Positions 14,601 through 30,192 of a stretch of DNA of 51,000 nt are shown piece by piece. A program made the position numbers and the translations under genes. A model generated the notes under the pieces. It was given only the letters and a program-made list of their open reading frames with translations. It ran no database searches and was not told the origin of the DNA. The stretch lies in contig NW_027018256.1 of the NCBI RefSeq assembly GCF_032854445.1, forward strand, positions 1-51,000. Direction: 5' to 3'. Source of the DNA: Liolophura sinensis (taxonomy: Eukaryota > Mollusca > Polyplacophora > Chitonida > Chitonidae). Within the stretch, counting starts at the first letter, position 1. Each line of letters opens with the position of its first letter.

Positions 14601-17600
14601 ATGCTTATGTTGTAACTGATGATGTTATTATAATGATTACAATATTCATCTTGTAAGTGAATATGCTAATAAAATGATTACAATGTCCATTTTGCAACTG
14701 AGCATGCTTGTATACTGATTACAATGTTCACCTTGTAACTGTTTGTGTTTTTATAATGACTACAATGTTCATCTTATAACTGAACATGCAATTATAAGGA
14801 TTACAATGTTCACTTTGTAACTGAACATGCTATTACAATGATTACATTGTTCACCTTGTAACTGAGCGCATTATTATAATGATTACAACGTTCATCTTGT
14901 AACTGAATATGCTATTGTAATGATTACAATGTCCATTTTGCAACTGAGCATGCTTGTTTACTGATTACAATGTTCACCTTGCAACTGATGATGTTTTTAT
15001 AATGATTACAATGTTCACTTTGTAACTGAACATGCTATTACAATGATTACAATGTTCATCTTGTAACTGAACATGCTATTATGTCGATTACAATCTTCAT
15101 CTTGCAACTGAGCATGATATTATAATGATTACAATGTTCATCTTGTAATTGAACGTGCTAATATAATGAATACATTGTTCATTTTGTAACTGATGATGTT
15201 ATTATAATGATTACAATATTCATCTTGTAACTGAATATGCTTATGTAATGATTACAATGTCCATTTTGCAACTGAGCATGCTTTTATACTTACAATGTCC
15301 ACTTTGCAACTGATGATGTTTTTATCATGATTACAATGTTCATCTTGTAACTGAACATGCTATTATGTCGATTACAATCTTCATCTTGCAACTGAGCATG
15401 TTTTTAAAATGATTACTATGTTCACCTTGTAACTGAACATGCTTTTATAATGATTACAGTGTTTATCTTGTAAGTCAACGAGCTAATATAATGAATACAA
15501 TGCTTATGTTGTAACTGATGATGTTATTATAATGATTACAATATTCATCTTGTAAGTGAATATGCTAATGTAATGATTACAATGTCCAATTTGCAACTGA
15601 GCATGCTTGTATACTGATTACAATGTTCACCTTGAAACTGTTTACTTTTTATAATGATTACAATGTTCATCTTGTAACTGAACATGCAATTATAAGGATT
15701 ACAATGTTCACTTTGTAACTGAACATGCTATTACAATGATTACATTGTTCACCTTGTAGTTGAGCACATTATTATAATGATTACAATGTTCATCTTGTAA
15801 CTGAATATGCTATTGTAATGATTACAATGTCCATTTTGCAACTGAGCATGGTTGTATACTGATTACAATTTTCACTTTGCAACTTATGATGTTTTTATAA
15901 TGATTACAATGTTCACTTTTAAAGTGAACATGCAATTATAAGGAATACAATGTTCATTTTGTAACTGAACATGCTTTTACAATGATTACATTATTCACCT
16001 TGTAACTGAGCACATTTTTATAATAATTACAATGTTCATCTTGTAAGTGAATATGCTAATGTAATGATTACAATATCCATTTTGCAACTGAGCATGCTTT
16101 TATACTGATTACAATGTTCACCTTGTAACTGATGATGTTTTTATAATGATTACAATGTTCATCTTGTAACTACATATGCTATAACAATGATTACAATGTT
16201 CATCTTGTAATGAAATATGCTAATATAATGATTGCAATATTCATTTTGTAACTGAGCATGCTATTATATTGATTACAATGGTGATTTTGTAACCGTTGAC
16301 GCTATTATAATGATTACAATGTTTACTTTGTAACTGAGCATGCTATTACAATGATTACAATGTTCATCCTGTAACTGAACATGCTATTATGTCGATTACA
16401 ATCTTTATCTTGCAACTGAGCATGATATTATAATGATTACAATGTTCATCTTGTAATTGAACGTGCTAATATAATAAATACAATGTTCATTTTGTAACTG
16501 ATGATGTTTATATAATGATTACAATATTCATCTTGTAACTAAATATGCTTATGTAATGATTACAATGTCCATTTTGCAACTGAGCATGCTTTTATACTTA
16601 CAATGTCCACCTTGTAACTGAACATGCTATTATAATGATTAGAATGTTCATCTTGTAACTGAGCATGTTTTTATAAAGATTACAATGTTCACCTTGTAAC
16701 TGAACATGCTTTTATAATGATTACAATGTTCATCTTGTAATTGAACGTGCTAATATAATGAATACAATGTTTACTTTGTAACTAATGATGTTATTATAAT
16801 GATTACAATATTTATCTTGTAAGTGAATATGCTAATGTAATGATTACAATGTTTATCTTGCAACTGAGCATGCTTGTATACTGATTACAATGTTCACCTT
16901 GCAACTGATAATGTTTTTATAATGATTACAATGTTCATCTTATAACTAAACATTCTATTATGTCGATTACAATCTCCATCTTGCAACTGAGCATGTTTTT
17001 AAAATGATTACTATGTTCGCCTTGTAACTGAACATGCTTTTATAATGATTACAATGTTTATCTTGTAAGTGAACGAGCTAATATAATGAATACAATGTTT
17101 ACATTGTAACTGATGATGTTATTATAATAATTACAATATTCATCTTGTAAGTGAATATGCTAATGTAATGATTACAATGTCCATTTTGCAACTGAGCATG
17201 CTTGTATACTGATTACAATGTTCACCTTGTAACTGTTTATGTCTTTATAATGATTACAATGTTCATCTTGTAACTGAACATGCAATTATAAGGATTACAA
17301 TGTTCACTTTGTAACTGAACATGCTATTACAATGATTACATGGTTCACCTTGTAACTGAGCGCATTATTATAATGATTACAATGTTCATCTTGTAACTGA
17401 ATATGCTATTGTAATGATTACAATGTCCATTTTGCAACTGAGCATGCTTATATACTGATTACAATGTTCACCTTGCAACTGATGATGTTTTTATAATGAT
17501 TACAATGGTGATTTTTAACCGTTGACGCTATTATAATGATTACAATGTTTACTTTGTAACTGAACATGCTATTACAATGATTACAATGTTCATCTTGTAA

Positions 17601-17907
17601 CTGGGCATACTAGTGTAATAATTAAAATATTAATTTTGTAACTGAGCTTTCTATTATACTGATTACAATGTTCATCTTGTAACTGAACATGCTATTATAA
17701 TGATTACAATGTTCATGTTGTAACTGAGCATGCTATTATACGAATTACAATTTTCATCTTGTAATTGAGCATGCTATTATAATGATTACATTGCTCATCT
17801 TGTATTTGAGCATGCTATTTTAACTATTACAATGTTCATCTTGTAACTGGGCATGTTTTTATAATGATTACAATGTTCACCTTTTAACTGAGCACGCTAT
17901 TGTAATG

Positions 17908-20760
17908 ATTTCAATGTTCTCCTTGTAACTGAGCACATTATTATAATGATTGCAATGTTCATCTTGTAACTGAATATGCTATTGCAATGATTACAATGTC
18001 CATTTTGCAACTGAGCATGCTTGTATACTGATTACAATGTTCACCTAGGAACTGATGATGTTTTTATAATGATTACAACGTTCATCTTGTAACTGAACAT
18101 GCAATTATAAGGATTACAATGTTCACTTTGTAACTGAACATGCTATTACAATAATTACAATGTTCATCTTGTAACTGAACATGCTATTATGTCGATTACA
18201 ATCTTTATCTTGCAACTGAGCATGTTATTATAATGATTAAAATGTTCATCTTGTAATTGAACGTGCTAATATATTGAATACAATGTTCATTTTGTAACTG
18301 ATGATGTTATTATAATGATTACAATATTCATCTTGTAACTAAATATGCTTATGTAATGATTACAATGTCCATTTTGCAACTGAGCATGCTTTTATACTTA
18401 CAATGTCCACCTTGTAACTGAACATGCTATTATAATGATTAGAATGTTCATCTTGTAACTGAGCATGTTTTTATAAAGATTACAATGTTCACCTTGTAAC
18501 TGAACATGCTTTTATAATGATTACAATGTTCATCTTGTAATTGAACGTGCTAATATAATAAATACAATGTTTACTTTGTAACTGATGATGTTATTATAAT
18601 GATTACAATATTCATCTTGTAAGTGAATATGCTAATGTAATGATTACAATGTTTATCTTACAACTGAGCATGCTTGTAAACTGATTACAATGTTCACCTT
18701 GCAACTGATGATGTTTTTTATAATGATTACAATGTTCATCTTATAACTGAACATGCTATTATGTCGATTACAATCTTCATCTTGCAACTGAGCATGTTTT
18801 TAAAATGATTACTATGTTCACCTTGTAACTGAACATGCTTTTATAATGATTACAATGTCTATCTTGTAAGTGAACGAGCTAATATAATGAATACAATGCT
18901 TATGTTGTAACTGATGATGTTATTATAATGATTACAATATTCATCTTGTAAGTGAATATGCTAATAAAATGATTACAATGTCCATTTTGCAACTGAGCAT
19001 GCTTGTATACTGATTACAATGTTCACCTTGTAACTGTTTGTGTTTTTATAATGACTACAATGTTCATCTTATAACTGAACATGCAATTATAAGGATTACA
19101 ATGTTCACTTTGTAACTGAACATGCTATTACAATGATTACATTGTTCACCTTGTAACTGAGCGCATTATTATAATAATTACAATGTTCATCTTGTAACTG
19201 AATATGCTATTGTAATGATTACAATGTCCATTTTGCAACTGAGCATGCTTGTTTACTGATTACAATGTTCACCTTGCAACTGATGATGTTTTTATAATGA
19301 TTACAATGTTCACTTTGTAACTGAACATGCTATTACAATGATTACAATGTTCATCTTGTAACTGAACATGCTATTATGTCGATTACAGTCTTCATCTTGT
19401 AACTGAAAATGATATTTTAATGATTACAATGTTTATCTTGCAACTGAGCACGCTATTGTAATGATTTCAATGTTCTCCTTGTAACTGAGCACATTATTAT
19501 AATGATTGCAATGTTCATCTTGTAACTGAATATGCTATTGCAATGATTACAATGTCCATTTTGCAACTGAGCATGCTTGTATACTGATTACAATGTTCAC
19601 CTAGGAACTGATGATGTTTTTATAATGATTACAACGTTCATCTTGTAACTGAACATGCAATTATAAGGATTACAATGTTCACTTTGTAACTGAACATGCT
19701 ATTACAATAATTACAATGTTCATCTTGTAACTGAACATGCTATTATGTCGATTACAATCTTTATCTTGCAACTGAGCATGTTATTATAATGATTACAATG
19801 TTCATCTTGTAATTGAACGCGCTAATATATTGAATACAATGTTCATTTTGTAACTGATGATGTTATTATAATGATTACAATATTCATCTTGTAACTAAAT
19901 ATGCTTATGTAATGATTACAATGTCCATTTTGCAACTGAGCATGCTTTTATACTTACAATGTCCACCTTGTAACTGAACATGCTATTATAATGATTAGAA
20001 TGTTCATCTTGTAACTGAGCATGTTTTTATAAAGATTACAATGTTCACCTTGTAACTGAACATGCTTTTATAATGATTACAATGTTCATCTTGTAATTAA
20101 ACGTGCTAATATAATGAATACAATGTTTACTTTGTAACTGATGATGTTATTATAATGATTACAATATTCATCTTGTAAGTGAATATGCTAATGTAATGAT
20201 TACAATGTTTATCTTACAACTGAGCATGCTTGTATACTGATTACAATGTTCACCTTGCAACTGATGATGTTTTTATAATGATTACAATGTTCATCTTATA
20301 ACTGAACATGCTATTATGTCGATTACAATCTTCATCTTGCAACTGAGCATGTTTTTAAAATGATTACTATGTTCACCTTGTAACTGAACATGCTTTTATA
20401 ATGATTACAATGTCTATCTTGTAAGTGAACGAGCTAATATAATGAATACAATGCTTATGTTGTAACTGATGATGTTATTATAATGATTACAATATTCATC
20501 TTGTAAGTGAATATGCTAATAAAATGATTACAATGTCCATTTTGCAACTGAGCATGCTTGTATACTGATTACAATGTTCACCTTGTAACTGTTTGTGTTT
20601 TTATAATGACTACAATGTTCATCTTATAACTGAACATGCAATTATAAGGATTACAATGTTCACTTTGTAACTGAACATGCTATTACAATGATTACATTGT
20701 TCACCTTGTAACTGAGCGCATTATTATAATGATTACAATGTTCATCTTGTAACTGAATAT
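17908..20760. repeat. Tandem pair of 1.555-kb higher-order repeats, unit 2
   Basis: Counterpart of the 2930-5770 pair. CCTAGGAACTG lies near 18045 and 19600, offset 1,555. The second copy carries GAACGCGC and TTAAACGTGC as in the other units, so each half has its own inherited variants. Confidence 0.83.
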
Positions 20761-23700
20761 GCTATTGTAATGATTACAATGTCCATTTTGCAACTGAGCA
20801 TGCTTGTTTACTGATTACAATGTTCACCTTGCAACTGATGATGTTTTTAAAATGATTACAATGTTCACTTTGTAACTGAACATGCTATTACAATGATTAC
20901 AATGTTCATCTTGTAACTGAACATGCTATTACAATGATTACATTGTTCACCTTGTAACTGAGCACATTATTATAATGATTACAATGTTCATCTTGTAAGT
21001 GAATATGCTAATGTAATGATTACAATATCCATTTTGCAACTGAGCATGCTTTTATACTGATTACAATGTTCACCTTGTAACTGATGATGTTTTTATAATG
21101 ATTAAAATGTTCATCTTGTAACTACATATGCTATAATAATGATTACAATGTTCATCTTGTAACTACATATGCTAATATAATAATTGCAATATTCATTTTG
21201 TAACTGAGCATGCTATTATATTGATTACAATGGTGATTTTGTAACCGTTGACGCTATTATAATGTTACAATGTTTACTTTGTAACTGAACATGCTATTAC
21301 AATGATTACAATGTTCATCTTGTAACTGAACATGCTATTATGTCGATTACAATCTTCATCTTGTAACTGAAAATGATATTATAATGATTACAATGTTTAT
21401 CTTGCAACTGAGCATGCTATTATAATGATTACTTTGCTCATCTTGTATTTGAGCATGCTATTTTAACTATTACAATGTTCATCTTGTAACTGGGCATGTT
21501 TTTATAATGATTACAATGTTCACCTTGTAACTGAGCACGCTATTGTAATGATTTCAATGTTCTCCTTGTAACTGAGCACATTATTATAATGATTGCAATG
21601 TTCATCTTGTAACTGAATATGCTATTGCAATGATTACAATGTCCATTTTGCAACTGAGCAGGCTTGTATACTGATTACAATGTTCATCTAGGAACTGATG
21701 ATGTTTTTATAATGATTACAACGTTCATCTTGTAACTGAACATGCAATTATAAGGATTACAATGTTCACTTTGTAACTGAACATGCTATTACAATGATTA
21801 CAATGTTCATCTTGTAACTGAACATGCTATTATGTCGATTACAATCTTTATCTTGCAACTGAGCATGTTATTATAATGATTACAATGTTCATCTTGTAAT
21901 TGAACGTGCTAATATATTGAATACAATGTTCATTTTGTAACTGATGATGTTATTATAATGATTACAATATTCATCTTGTAACTAAATATGCTTATGTAAT
22001 GATTACAATGTTTATCTTGCAACTGAGCATGCTTGTATACTGATTACAATGTTCACCTTGCAACTGATAATGTTTTTATAATGATTACAATGTTCATCTT
22101 ATAACTAAACATGCTATTATGTCGATTACAATCTTCATCTTGCAACTGAGCATGTTTTTAAAATGATTACTATGTTCACCTTGTAACTGAACATGCTTTT
22201 ATAATGATTACAATGTTTATCTTGTAAGTGAACGAGCTAATATAATGAATACAATGTTTACATTGTAACTGATGATGTTATTATAATAATTACAATATTC
22301 ATCTTGTAAGTGAATATGCTAATGTAATGATTACAATGTCCATTTTGCAACTGAGCATGCTTGTATACTGATTACAATGTTCACCTTGTAACTGTTTATG
22401 TCTTTATAATGATTACAATGTTCATCTTGTAACTGAACATGCAATTATAAGGATTACAATGTTCACTTTGTAACTGAACATGCTATTACAATGATTACAT
22501 GGTTCACCTTGTAACTGAGCGCATTTTTATAATGATTACAATGTTCATCTTGTAACTGAATATGCTATTGTAATGATTACAATGTCCATTTTGCAACTGA
22601 GCATGATTATATACTGATTACACTGTTCACCTTGCAACTGATGATGTTTTTATAATGATTACAATGGTGATTTTGTAACCGTTGGCGCTATTATAATGAT
22701 TACAATGTTAACTTTGTAACTGAACATGCTATTACAATGATTACAATGTTCATCTTGTAACTGGGCATACTAGTGTAATAATTAAAATAATAATTTTGTA
22801 ACTGAGCATGCTATTATACTGATTACAATGTTCATCTTGTAACTGAACATGCTATTATAATGATTACAATGTTGATGTTGTAACTGAACATGCTATTATA
22901 CGAATTACAATTTTCATCTTGTAATTGAGCATGCTATTATTATGATTACATTGCTCATCTTGTATTTGAGCATGCTATTTTAACTATTACAATGTTCATC
23001 TTGTAACTGGGCATGTTTTTATAATGATTACAATGTTCACCTTTTAACTGAGCACGCTATTGTAATGATTTCAATGTTCTCCTTGTAACTGAGCACATTA
23101 TTATAATGATTGCAATGTTCATCTTGTAACTGAATATGCTATTGCAATGATTACAATGTCCATTTTGCAACTGAGCATGCTTGTATACTGATTACAATGT
23201 TCACCTAGGAACTGATGATGTTTTTATAATGATTACAACGTTCATCTTGTAACTGAACATGCAATTATAAGGATTACAATGTTCACTTTGTAACTGAACA
23301 TGCTATTACAATGATTACAATGTTCATCTTGTAACTGAACATGCTATTATGTCGATTACAATCTTTATCTTGCAACTGAGCATGTTATTATAATGATTAC
23401 AATGTTCATCTTGTAATTGAACGTGCTAATATATTGAATACAATGTTCATTTTGTAACTGATGATGTTATTATAATGATTACAATATTCATCTTGTAACT
23501 AAATATGCTTATGTAATGATTACAATGTCCATTTTGCAACTGAGCATGCTTTTATACTTACAATGTCCACCTTGTAACTGAACATGCTATTATAATGATT
23601 AGAATGTTCATCTTGTAACTGAGCATGTTTTTATTAAGATTACAATGTTCACCTTGTTACTGAACATGCTTTTATAATGATTACAATGTTCATCTTGTAA

Positions 23701-26700
23701 TTGAACGTGCTAATATAATGAATACAATGTTTACTTTGTAACTGATGATGTTATTATAATAATTACAATATTCATCTTGTAAGTGAATATGCTAATGTAA
23801 TGATTACAATGTTTATCTTGCAACTGAGCATGCTTGTATACTGATTACAATGTTCACCTTGCAACTGATGATGTTTTTATAATGATTACAATGTTCATCT
23901 TATAACTGAACATGCTATTATGTCGATTACAATCTTCATCTTGCAACTGAGCATGTTTTTAAAATGATTACTATGTTCACCTTGTAACTGAACATGCTTT
24001 TATTATGATTACAATGTTTATCTTGTAAGTCAACGAGCTAATATAATGAATACAATGCTTATGTTGTAACTGATGATGTTATTATAATGATTACAATATT
24101 CATCTTGTAAGTGAATATACTAATAAAATGATTACAATGTCCATTTTGCAACTGAGCATGCTTGTATACTGATTACAATGTTCACCTTGTAACTGTTTAT
24201 GTTTTTATAATGACTACAATGTTCATCTTATAACTGAACATGCAATTATAAGGATTACAATGTTCACTTTGTAACTCAACATGCTATTACAATGATTACA
24301 TTGTTCACCTTGTAACTGAGCGCATTATTATAATGATTACAATGTTCATCTTGTAACTGAATATGCTATTGTAATGATTACAATGTCCAATTTGGAACTG
24401 AGCATGCTTGTATACTGATTACAATGTTCACCTTGCAACTGATGATGTTTTTATAATGATTACAATGTTCACTTTGTAACTGAACATGCTATTACAATGA
24501 TTACAATGTTCATCTTGTAACTGAACATGCTATTATGTCGATTACAATCTTCATCTTGCAACTGAGCATGATATTATAATGATTACAATGTTCATCTTGT
24601 AATTGAACGTGCTAATATAAAGAATACATTGTTCATTTTGTAACTGATGATGTTATTATAATGATTACAATATTCATCTTGTAACTGAATATGCTTATGT
24701 AATGATTACAATGTCCATTTTGCAACTGAGCATGCTTTTATATTTACAATGTCCACCTTGTAACTGAACATGCTATTATAAAGATTACAATGTTCACCTT
24801 GTAACTAAACATGCTTTTATAATGATTACAATGTTCATCTTGTAATTGAACGTGCTAATATAATGAATACAATGTTTACTTTGTAACTGATGATGTTATT
24901 ATAATGATTACAATATTCATCTTGTAAATGAATATGCTAATGTAATGATTACAATGTTTATCTTGCAACTGAGCATGCTTGTATACTGATTACAATGTTC
25001 ACTTTGCAACTGATGACGTTTTTATCATGATTACAATGTTCATCTTGTAACTGAACATGCTATTATGTCGATTACAATCTTCATCTTGCAACTGAGCATG
25101 TTTTTAAAATGATTACTATGTTCACCTTGTAACTGAACATGCTTTTATAATGATTACAGTGTTTATCTTGTAAGTCAACGAGCTAATATAATGAATACAA
25201 TGCTTATGTTGTAACTGATGATGTTATTATAATGATTACAATATTCATCTTGTAAGTGAATATGCTAATGTAATGATTACAATGTCCATTTTGCAACTGA
25301 GCATGCTTGTATACTGATTACAATGTTCACCTTGAAACTGTTTACTTTTTATAATGATTACAATGTTCATCTTGTAACTGAACATGCAATTATAAGGATT
25401 ACAATGTTCACTTTGCAACTGAACATGCTATTACAATGATTACATTGTTCACCTTGTAGCTGAGCACATTATTATAATGATTACAATGTTCATCTTGTAA
25501 CTGAATATGCTATTGTAATGATTACAATGTCCATTTTGCAACTGAGCATGGTTGTATACTGATTACAATTTTCACTTTGCAACTTATGATGTTTTTATAA
25601 TGATTACAATGTTCACTTTTAAAGTGAACATGCAATTATAAGGAATACAATGTTCATTTTGTAACTGAACATGCTTTTACAATGATTACATTGTTCACCT
25701 TGTAACTGAGCACATTATTATAATAATTACAATGTTCATCTTGTAAGTGAATATGCTAATGTAATGATTACAATATCCATTTTGCAACTGAGCATGCTTT
25801 TATACTGATTACAATGTTCACCTTGTAACTGATGATGTTTTTATAATGATTACAATGTTCATCTTGTAACTACATATGCTATAACAATGATTACAATGTT
25901 CATCTTGTAATGAAATATGCTAATATAATGATTGCAATATTCATTTTGTAACTGAGCATGCTATTATATTGATTACAATGGTGATTTTGTAACCGTTGAC
26001 GCTATTATAATGATTACAATGTTTACTTTGTAACTGAGCATGCTATTACAATGATTACAATGTTCATCCTGTAACTGAACATGCTATTATGTCGATTACA
26101 ATCTTTATCTTGCAACTGAGCATGATATTATAATGATTACAATGTTCATCTTGTAATTGAACGTGCTAATATAATGAATACAATGTTCATTTTGTAACTG
26201 ATGATGTTTATATAATGATTACAATATTCATCTTGTAACTAAATATGCTTATGTAATGATTACAATGTCCATTTTGCAACTGAGCATGCTTTTATACTTA
26301 CAATGTCCACCTTGTAACTGAACATGCTATTATAATGATTACAATGTTCATCTTGTAACTGAGCATGTTTTTATAAACATTACAATGTTCACCTTGTAAC
26401 TGAACATGCTTTTATAATGATTACAATGTTCATCTTGTAATTGAACGTGCTAATATAATGAATACAATGTTTACTTTGTAACTAATGATGTTATTATAAT
26501 GATTACAATATTTATCTTGTAAGTGAATATGCTAATGTAATGATTACAATGTTTATCTTGCAACTGAGCATGCTTGTATACTGATTACAATGTTCACCTT
26601 GCAACTGATAATGTTTTTATAATGATTACAATGTTCATCTTATAACTAAACATGCTATTATGTCGATTACAATCTTCATCTTGCAACTGAGGCATGTTTT

Positions 26701-27559
26701 TAAAATGATTACTATGTTTACCTTGTAACTGAACATGCTTTTATAATGATTACAATGTTTATCTTGTAAGTGAACGAGCTAATATAATGAATACAATGTT
26801 TACATTGTAACTGATGATGTTATTATAATAATTACAATATTCATCTTGTAAGTGAATATGCTAATGTAATGATTACAATGTCCATTTTGCAACTGAGCAT
26901 GCTTGTATACTGATTACAATGTTCACCTTGTAACTGTTTATGTCTTTATAATGATTACAATGTTCATTTTGTAACTGAACATGCAATTATAAGGATTACA
27001 ATGTTCACTTTGTAACTGAACATGCTATTACAATGATTACATGGTTCACCTTGTAACTGAGCGCATTATTATAATGATTACAATGTTCATCTTGTAACTG
27101 AATATGCTATTGTAATGATTACAATGTCCAATTTGCAACTGAGCATGCTTATATACTGATTACAATGATCACCTTGCAACTGATGATGTTTTTATAATGA
27201 TTACAATGGTGATTTTGTAGCCGTTGACGCTATTATAATGATTACAATGTTTACTTTGTAACTGAACATGCTATTACAATGATTACAATGTTCATCTTGT
27301 AACTGGGCATACTAGTGTAATAATTAAAATATTAATTTTGTAACTGAGCATGCTATTATACTGATTACAATGTTCATCTTGTAACTGAACATGCTATTAT
27401 AATGATTACAATGTTCATGTTGTAACTGAGCATGCTATTATACGAATTACAATTTTCATCTTGTAATTGAGCATGCTATTATAATGATTACATTGCTCAT
27501 CTTGTATTTGAGCATGCTATTTTAACTATTACAATGTTCATCTTGTAACTGGGCATGTT

Positions 27560-28320
27560 TTTATAATGATTACAGTGTTCATCTTGTAATTGAACGTGCT
27601 AATATAATGAATACAATGTTTACTTTGTAACTGATGATGGTATTATAATGATTACAATATTCATCTTGTAAATGAATATGCTAATGTAATGATTACAATG
27701 TTTATCTTGCAACTGAGCATGCTTGTATACTGATTACAATGTTCACTTTGCAACTGATGATGTTTTTATAATGATTACAATGTTCATCTAGTAACTGAAC
27801 ATGCTATTATGTCGATTACAATCTTCATCTTGCAACTGAGCATGTTTTTAAAATGATTACTATGTTCACCTTGTAACTGAACATGCTTTTATAATGATTA
27901 CAGTGTTTATCTTGTAAGTCAACGAGCTAATATAATGAATACAATGCTTATGTTGTAACTAATGATGTTATTATAATGATTACAATATTCATCTTGTAAG
28001 TGAATATGCTAATGTAATGATTACAATGTCCATTTTGCAACTGAGCATGCTTGTATACTGATTACAATGTTCACCTTGAAACTGTTTACTTTTTATAATG
28101 ATTACAATGTTCATCTTGTAACTGAACATGCAATTATAAGGATTACAATGTTCACTTTGTAACTGAACATGCTATTTCAATGATTACATTGTTCACCTTG
28201 TAGCTGAGCACATTATTATAATGATTACAATGTTCATCTTGTAACTGAATATGCTATTGCAATGATTACAATGTCCATTTTGCAACTGAGCATGCTTGTA
28301 TACTGATTACAGTGTTCACC
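27560..28320. repeat. Rearranged monomer order in mega-unit 2
   Basis: After GGGCATGTTTTTATAATG near 27550 the next monomer reads ATTACAGTGTTCATC and jumps to the variant series that normally opens a mega-unit (GAACGTGC, GATGATGG, AAATGAATATGC). Near 28255 it jumps again into the series leading to CTAGGAACTG at 28318. Unit 3 at the same starting point (42001) and unit 1 do not show this order. The two joins look like unequal-exchange breakpoints that kept the 41-bp phase. Confidence 0.6.
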
Positions 28321-29596
28321 TAGGAACTGATGATGTTTTTATAATGATTACAACGTTCATCTTGTAACTGAACATGCAATTATAAGGATTACAATGTTCA
28401 CTTTGTAACTGAACATGCTATTACAATAATTACAATGTTCATCTTGTAACTGAACATGCTATTATGTCGATTACAATGTTTATCTTGCAACTGAGCATGT
28501 TATTATAATGATTACAATGTTCATCTTGTAATTGAACGTGCTAATATATTGAATACAATGTTCATTTTGTAACTGATGATGTTATTATAATGATTACAAT
28601 ATTCATCTTGTAACTAAATATGCTTATGTAATGATTACAATGTCCATTTTGCAACTGAGCATGCTTTTATACTTACAATGTCCACCTTGTAACTGAACAT
28701 GCTATTATAATGATTAGAATGTTCATCTTGTAACTGAGCATGTTTTTATAAAGATTACAATGTTCACCTTGTAACTGAACATGCTTTTATAATGATTACA
28801 ATGTTCATCTTGTAATTGAACGTGCTAATATAATGAATACAATGTTTACTTTGTAACTGATGATGTTATTATAATGATTACAATATTCATCTTGTAAGTG
28901 AATATGCTAATGTAATGATTACAATGTTTATCTTACAACTGAGCATGCTTGTATACTGATTACAATGTTCACCTTGCAACTGATGATGTTTTTATAATGA
29001 TTACAATGTTCATCTTATAACTGAACATGCTATTATGTCGATTACAATCTTCATCTTGCAACTGAGCATGTTTTTAAAATGATTACTATGTTCACCTTGT
29101 AACTGAACATGCTTTTATAATGATTACAATGTCTATCTTGTAAGTGAACGAGCTAATATAATGAATACAATGCTTATGTTGTAACTGATGATGTTATTAT
29201 AATGATTACAATATTCATCTTGTAAGTGAATATGCTAATAAAATGATTACAATGTCCATTTTGCAACTGAGCATGCTTGTATACTGATTACAATGTTCAC
29301 CTTGTAACTGTTTGTGTTTTTATAATGACTACAATGTTCATCTTATAACTGAACATGCAATTATAAGGATTACAATGTTCACTTTGTAACTGAACATGCT
29401 ATTACAATGATTACATTGTTCACCTTGTAACTGAGCGCATTATTATAATGATTACAATGTTCATCTTGTAACTGAATATGCTATTGTAATGATTACAATG
29501 TCCATTTTGCAACTGAGCATGCTTGTTTACTGATTACAATGTTCACCTTGCAACTGATGATGTTTTTATAATGATTACAATGTTCACTTTGTAACT

Positions 29597-30192
29597 GAAA
29601 CATGCTATTACAATGATTACAATGTTCATCTTGTAACTGAACATGCTAATTATGTCGATTACAATCTTCATCTTGCAACTGGGCATGATATTATAATGAT
29701 TACAATGTTCATCTTGTAATTGAACGTGCTAATATAATGAAATACATTGTTCATTTGTAACTGATGATGTTATTATAATGATTACAATATTCATCTGTAA
29801 CTAGAGATATGCTTATGTAATGATTACAATGTCCATTTTGCAACTGAGCATGCTTTATACTTACAATGTCCACCTTGTAACTGAACAAGCTATTATAAAG
29901 ATTACAATGTTCACCTTGTAACTAAACATGCTTTTATAATGATTACAATGTTCATCTTGTAATTGAACGTGCTAATATAATGAATACAATGTTTACTTTG
30001 TAACTGATGATGTTATTATAATGATTACAATATTCATCTTGTAAATGAATATGATAATGTAATGATTACAATGTTTATCTTGCAACTGAGCATGCTTGTA
30101 TACTGATTACAATGTTCACTTTGCAACTGATGATGTTTTTATCATGATTACAATGTTCATCTTGTAACTGAACATGCTATTATGTCGATTAA
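29597..30192. other. Cluster of single-base indels at the unit 2/3 boundary
   Basis: Within about 600 bp there are at least seven single-base length changes against homologous monomers: extra A in CTGAAACATG (29600), extra A in GCTAATTATG (29649), extra A in ATGAAATACATTG (29740), missing T in TTCATTTGTAAC (29755), missing T in TCATCTGTAAC (29797) followed by the disturbed CTAGAGATATGC, missing T in GCATGCTTTATAC (29853), and an extra A in GATTAACAATC (30191). GGGCATG (29681) and GAACAAGC (29886) are nearby substitutions. Elsewhere in the array such frame-breaking indels are very rare. This is probably a poorly polished or joined stretch of the assembly rather than biology. Confidence 0.7.

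Larger units (their letters stand above)
1..15182. repeat. Mega-unit 1 of the higher-order repeat
   Basis: First of three long homologous blocks. Its start at position 1 is homologous to 15183 and 29754; the true left boundary may lie outside the window. Landmarks in order are TTTATCATG at 385, a GGTGATTTT...CCGTTGACGC monomer near 1353 and 2572, a pair of 1.55-kb repeats (2.9-5.8 kb), the CCGTTGACGC/CCGTTGGCGC pairs near 6008/7442 and 9043/10473, and a second TTTATCATG near 12825. Compared with the other units it carries an extra 3,030-bp duplication, lacks six monomers near 5.76 kb, and lacks the second CCGTTGACGC monomer after 13.79 kb. The boundary is a choice of phase; the repeat is cyclic. 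Confidence 0.8.
15183..29753. repeat. Mega-unit 2 of the higher-order repeat
   Basis: Same order of landmarks as unit 1: TTTATCATG at 15321 and about 25021, CCGTTGACGC-type monomers near 16280, 17509, 21232, 22666, 25980 and 27209. At its start the distance to TTTATCATG is 138 bp against 384 bp in units 1 and 3, a loss of exactly 246 bp or six monomers. It keeps one monomer (41 bp, near 17540) that units 1 and 3 both lack. It has private changes such as TTCGCC near 17017 and one extra T in a T-run near 18715. The part between the second TTTATCATG and the end is about 2.6 kb longer than in unit 1. Confidence 0.8.
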
